Positions 59,714 through 64,000 of a stretch of DNA of 64,000 bases are shown piece by piece. Positions within the stretch are counted from its first letter, which is position 1. Every line of letters starts with the position of its first letter. The notes below the pieces were generated by a model. The model was not told the origin of the DNA. It saw only the letters and a program-made list of their open reading frames with translations, and did not search any database. The position numbers were made by a program, and so were the translations under genes. This DNA comes from Torymus aiolomorphi (taxonomy: Eukaryota > Arthropoda > Insecta > Hymenoptera > Torymidae), in NCBI GenBank assembly GCA_036365515.1, contig CM070874.1, positions 95,289,442 through 95,353,441 of the forward strand, written 5' to 3'.

Positions 59714-59879
59714 ATCGTGGGGCAATCTTTTTATATAGCATAATTTTATATAATTATATATAATTCTATTACACTTAACACACATCTAATCTAACATATA
59801 CAAATAATTAAACGTCTACTCTCACCATCTCGTATACACCGTGAGACAGTAAGCGCATCGCGGGTCCGTCCTTTCTGAA

Positions 59880-60215
59880 AAACATCTTTATGTTCTCGCC
59901 TACATGTGTCAAGTTCGATGTTTCATTGATAATTGCTTTATACGCTAGAGTGAATAATCTGCTGTCTTGCTTTTTTTCTCTTTTTCGCTTTAGCGTTGCA
60001 GCGACGGAGTTAATGTGTAATCTTGCTTTTTTCATCTTTATGAAAAAAGCAAAATTACACAAAGATGAAAAAAGCAAGATTACACATTAACTCCGTCGCT
60101 GCAACGCTAAAGCGAAAAAGAGAAAAAAAGCAAGACAGCAGATTATTCACTCTAGCGTATAAAGCAATTATCAATGAAACATCGAACTTGGCACATGTAC
60201 GCGAGAAGCTGTATT
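59880..60215. repeat. perfect-looking palindrome, arms of about 150 bp
   Basis: The right part (60062-60195) repeats the left part (59905-60040) in inverse orientation: …gcgttgcagcgacggagttaatgtgtaatc… against gattacacattaactccgtcgctgcaacgc…. The centre is near 60050. Identity is essentially complete until the outer 20-30 bp. Open frames on both strands are mirror translations. It has no recognised termini. Confidence 0.85.
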
Positions 60216-60877
60216 GATGAAAATACTAAGATGATAAAAAAAAATAAAAAAAAATGATAATAGTAGTAACGACGATAAATATTCCATTTGTATGTACATG
60301 CACACGCGTATATTACTCGTGTCTGTGCGTATTCCGATGTATGTTTGAAGTCGAAAGAGACAAAGAAAGAGAATGAAAAAAGTGAGAAAGCGAGATATGT
60401 AAACCGGTGTGCGTAAATGATATGTGTAACAAATCAGTCACGAAGAAGAGCTCTTTTAAAAGCCCGTTTAATTTAATTTTTTTTAATTTAAAACTATATT
60501 AAGGTAAAGAAAAATAAGCTCAGCGAAGGTTCGATGCTTCTTTTACTTTTATCTTACAAATAAAACTATACAAATGCATTGAAATATGTTCACTACCAAT
60601 TTGTGTATAACGTGCAACAAATTGTGATTGTCTTGGCACAATCCATCATTTATTTTTTCGTCAAAACTTTAAATCCCGTACTTTAGTCACTCAAGTTATT
60701 TATTTCGTATATAGCCACTTTGTAAAAAGTACATTTTGTATTTATTTCATTGTCAAAAAGCAACTGATGAGCTTTTGTAACGAAAAATTATCGTTATCAT
60801 TAAGGAGACCAAAAATTATTGACAAAAGATAGAAAATGTATTGGAAGTGTTGCTTCAGAATTATTTCCAACGGCTTT
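60216..60877. other. no gene seen
   Basis: AT-rich DNA with short purine tracts (gaaagagacaaagaaagagaatg) at 60350-60390 and no ORF or repeat of note. Confidence 0.45.
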
Positions 60878-61990
60878 CCGTAGAAATCCTATAGGAATCC
60901 TATAGGATACTCTATAGGCAGTCCTATATGAAATTCTATATAGGAAGTTCTATAGGAAATCCTATGTGAATTTCGCGCTTTTCCTGTAGGAAATCCTATA
61001 GGAAATCCTATAGGAAATTCTGTAGGTAATTCTGTAGGAAAACTGTAGACAATTTTACATGGAAAATCCTGCAGGGAATTCTGGAGCATTTTCGTGAAAA
61101 CAGTTTATAGAGGTTCAGCATCTTATTTAGCGCTGTAACATCGCACAGCAAAATCAGTGGCAAACATTCCTAGGTAAGGAGTTGCACCTAGGGACTGCCG
61201 TGCATGACTGCCGGCGCTTACCGATTAAACCCAATGAGCTCAGATATCAAAATCAAGGTAATCCTTGTCACATTGACTCTCCGTAAAGTCGTTCAAACGG
61301 TTGAATCTCATGGCTTTACATACCCTCGCGGTTCCAATGTGTTTATGAGAGTCCCGACTGCTGCGCTGTGCTACGGCATGCGGTAGAAACTTGCTTCTCC
61401 AGAGCCTCGTTTATGTATGTTCGCTGCTATGCCGCTATGGGGCGCAGCAGTCGGGACTCTCATAAACACATTGGAACCGCGAGGGTATGTAAAGCCATGA
61501 GATTCAACCGTTTGAACGACTCTTTACGGAGAGCTAATGTGACAAGGATTACCTTGATTTTGATATCTGAGCTCACTGGGCTTAATCGGTAAGGCGCCGG
61601 CAGTCGTGCACGGCAGTCCCCGGGTGCAACTCCTTACCTAGGACTCTTTGCCATTGATTCTGCTGTGCAATGTTACAGCGCTAAATAAGATGCAAAACTT
61701 CTATAAAATGTTTTCACGAAAATACTCCAGAATTCCCTGCAGGATTTTTCATGTAAAATTGTCTACAGTTTTTCCTACAGAATTACCTACAGAATTTCCT
61801 ATAGGATTTTCTATAGGATTTCCTACAGGAAAAGCGCGAAATTCACATAGGATTTGCTATAGAACTTCCTATAGAACTTCCTATATAGAATTTCATATAG
61901 GACTGCCTATAGAGTATCCTATAGGATTCCTATAGAATTTCTACGGAATGCCTACAGGATTTCCTATAGCATTTCCTACAGGATTTTCTA
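60878..61990. mobile_element. large fold-back element with CCTATAGGA repeat arms
   Basis: The arms 60878-61350 and 61448-61945 are inverse copies. The outer half of each (about 200 bp) is a tandem of ggaaatcctata-like 10-14-bp units, themselves palindromic (TCCTATAGGA). The inner half (tgagctcagatatcaaaatc, cctcgcggttccaatgtg, gactctcataaacac) is unique and well conserved. The spacer of about 95 bp contains no gene. Extra tataggatt units extend to about 61990. The shape resembles Foldback/Galileo-type elements, but no transposase is present and the family is unassigned. Confidence 0.8.
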
Positions 61991-62345
61991 TAGGATATTT
62001 TTATGAGGGTACTTTGTGTGATTTTTTACTTTTACAGATACAGGTAGTACAGAAGAAGAGTTTTTTTAAGTAATTTTGGAGATATAGCCAATAATTTTGA
62101 GGAGTTCTAATTACGTACTGTCTGAAAAATCTAATTTTGAATTCGCAAATTGAACGATTATCCTCATGACCCTGCCCTAGTAACACGCCCATCGCAATTC
62201 GGTTGAAATTTCGCTGTAATTTGCGTGAAAGTTTGGAAATTGTAATAAAACATGCATTGTCTGTTTCCGACGCCTGTAGCTCTTCTGGCGAAAAAAAAAT
62301 TACTATAAATACATGCATCAGAAATGCGTCATAAGTGCCGCTTAG
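61991..62345. other. no supported gene
   Basis: A minus-strand frame (62001-62318) of 105 codons has no domain. It contains FFSPEELQASETDNACFIT and RNFNRIAMGVLLGQGHEDN, which read somewhat like protein. They resemble the commonly repeated piece with cgaaatttcaaccgaat seen in many insect repeats. I leave it unassigned. Confidence 0.3.
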
Positions 62346-62349
62346 TGAG

Positions 62350-63110
62350 TAAGGACGAAAACGTGCATAAGAATTGCATTAGACTTAAGTAATATTCTTG
62401 TGTCAGCCAAGTGTAGCAGAATTATGTGAAAATTACAGTCAAAAAGTGCGATCCAACATTGTAAATGTGCATGCATAAGTGCATCAGAGTTCCGCCAGCC
62501 TTGCATAATTTTCTTGCTACAAGTAGAGTACAGCAGAATTGCATGATAATTACAGATAAAAAGTCCAATTCCAAGATAGGAAATATGCATGCATAAGTGC
62601 ATAAGAATTCCACCAGGCTTTATGCATACATAAGTGCATAAGAATTCCACCAGGCTTGTGTAATTTTCTTGCTGCAAGTAAAGTGCAGCAGAATTGCACG
62701 ATAATTACAGATAAAAAGTGCAATTCTAAGACAGGAAATGTGCATGCATGAGTGCGTAAGAATTCCACCAGGCTTGCGTAATTTTATTGCTGCAAGTAAA
62801 GTGCAGCAGAATTGTATGAAAATTGCAGATGAAAAGTGCAATGCCAACAAATTAAGGAAACATGCATACATGGATGCGTAAGAATTCCATCAGATTTTCA
62901 TAATTGTCTTGCTGCAAATAGAGGGCAGCAGAATTGTATGAAAATTACAGATGAAAAGTGCAATTCCAACAAATCAAGGAAATGTGCATGGATGAGTGCG
63001 TTAGAATTCCACGACTTTCGCAATTTGCTTGCTACAAGTAGAGTGCAGCAGAATTGCATGAAAATTACAGATAACAGTATAATTCCAACATCGAAAATAT
63101 GCATGCTTTA
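62350..63110. repeat. minisatellite, about 118-bp units, six to seven copies
   Basis: Each unit contains gcatgcataagtgcataagaattccaccaggctt, a taatttt(c/a)ttgctgcaagta part, gcagcagaattg and ataaaaagtgcaattc in order. Starts are near 62360, 62468, 62584 (partial), 62622, 62740, 62866 and 62985. Divergence is about 10-20 per cent by eye. The overlapping open frames on both strands (62342-63111) are translations of the repeat. Confidence 0.85.
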
Positions 63111-64000
63111 AGCTATGTTTGCTTTTCAAAATAAAAGTGATGGAGTGAGTTTTCAATTATGGTTCAGGTTCACTCTGCGCAATTACTTTCATCAAAAGAC
63201 TTTATTTGTTATAGTAGTATAGTAATTATGCATAAAATACACGTAGATTTTCTTTGGTTTCAGTATTTTCTTATTTAAATAATCAGCGCGCAAAGAACGC
63301 GTGTGAAACTCTATAGTTAGTTTAAATGATAGTGTACAATAATCATAGCTATAATTTGTATAAATTTTAATTCCGTCGATTAGTTTTCAAGTAAAAAATT
63401 AATAATAATTGAAAAAATGAGTTTTTGATGTCCAACGTTTAAGGGAGTATAAATGTAAAAACTTTCAACCTCAATTATCCATCAAATTCATTCAATTTTT
63501 TACCCAACGAAATATACAATAAATACATCAACTCTACATCTCAATCAAATTTAGAAGAGATCAAATCAATTTCACCATATTTATACTTATCTTACTACAA
63601 ACCCAACCATGTCAGAAATACCAAAATTTTAAATATTAAATATAAGTAGGAATTTTCTTGGAATTTTTCGTCATCGCTGACACATGCAATTTTGATGCAA
63701 CAAAAAAATAAAAAAGTACGTGTCAAATTATTATTGGAGAAGAACATAAAAACTTTTATTCCAAAATAATTGGTGGCATATATAGGCTAGGGTGTCCGTT
63801 ATTTCCCAAGTTTAATGTTTTCCAAATGTTGGGTTTGCTATCAAATCTGGACCTCTAAAAATGAAGTTTTCCGTTGGATTTAGCTCGATCTGTTTAAAAT
63901 TCGCGTGCCGCCAAACATACCTCGATTTTCCATGTTATGAGTTCTTTTAGATTGTTCAGCTTAAAATCTCGCTCAGACTAGTTACACAAATAACTCCGGC
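63111..64000. other. no gene seen
   Basis: AT-rich DNA to the window edge, with no ORF of note, no splice-flanked coding exon and no terminal repeat. Confidence 0.45.

Noticed and set aside
60889..61935. Phe-Pro-Thr-Gly repeat peptides on both strands
   Set aside because: Translations of the CCTATAGGA unit arrays in the fold-back arms.
62342..63111. overlapping frames with MHLCMH-type repeats
   Set aside because: They follow the 118-bp minisatellite in several frames and on both strands.

Overview
The window looks like AT-rich, repeat-dense nuclear DNA from an arthropod, most likely an insect and plausibly a hymenopteran. The evidence is spliceosomal GT-AG introns, long CA/GA/TA microsatellites, and remnants of BEL/Pao, mariner, pogo-like, Penelope-like, Polinton/Maverick and MULE elements. 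There is no bacterial organisation: no operons, no rRNA and no canonical tRNA gene. I see no convincing intact single-copy host gene. Almost all recognisable coding sequence belongs to mobile elements or transposon-associated families, and most of it carries stops or frameshifts.

Layout. Positions 1-16,800 hold a terminal exon, AT-rich unassigned DNA, a TIR element carrying a tRNA-like module (6320-7085), a probable older relative (about 9455-10200), a 96-bp palindrome and a mariner pseudogene (about 10964-12208) with a TTAA-flanked insert inside it. A GGGGCA-ended TIR element follows at 14208-15447. At 16,825-19,392 lie two more TA|CACTGAG elements; the larger was itself invaded by a TTAA-flanked piggyBac-like element. 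At 20,692-24,760 there is a head-to-head pair of MADF-type genes plus an unidentified ORF and exon.

From about 28,058 to 38,519 the minus strand carries a MULE/ZSWIM-type transposase gene. A BEL/Pao LTR element (29949-37960, TSD GAATT) split one of its coding exons. A pogo/DDE_1-like transposon with about 890-bp TIRs (31870-36896, TSD TAA) then inserted into the BEL. Two inverted hammerhead-like motifs lie at 39153-39322 with no Penelope ORF beside them.

The largest element is a degraded Polinton/Maverick at 42887-54656. It is 11,770 bp, begins AGTAGATAAG, ends CTTATCTACT and is flanked by the 6-bp duplication AGCATT. It retains a family-B DNA polymerase (minus strand, several lesions), the chromodomain tail of its integrase and the C-terminus of a capsid-like protein. 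It also hosts a tRNA-like-bearing MITE and a folded-back Penelope-like element that interrupts the polymerase with a duplicated target of about 14 bp.

To the right, at 55.3-59.7 kb, a divergent pair of FAR1/FLYWCH-like genes flanks a palindromic intergenic region; the rightward gene ends in a PHD finger. The final 4 kb is built of a perfect-looking palindrome, a large fold-back element made of CCTATAGGA units, and a minisatellite of roughly 120 bp units.

Taken together, the window is a nest of successive insertions whose order can be read from target-site duplications: MULE gene, then BEL, then pogo-like; Polinton, then Penelope-like and MITE; CACTGAG MITE, then TTAA element; mariner, then TTAA element.
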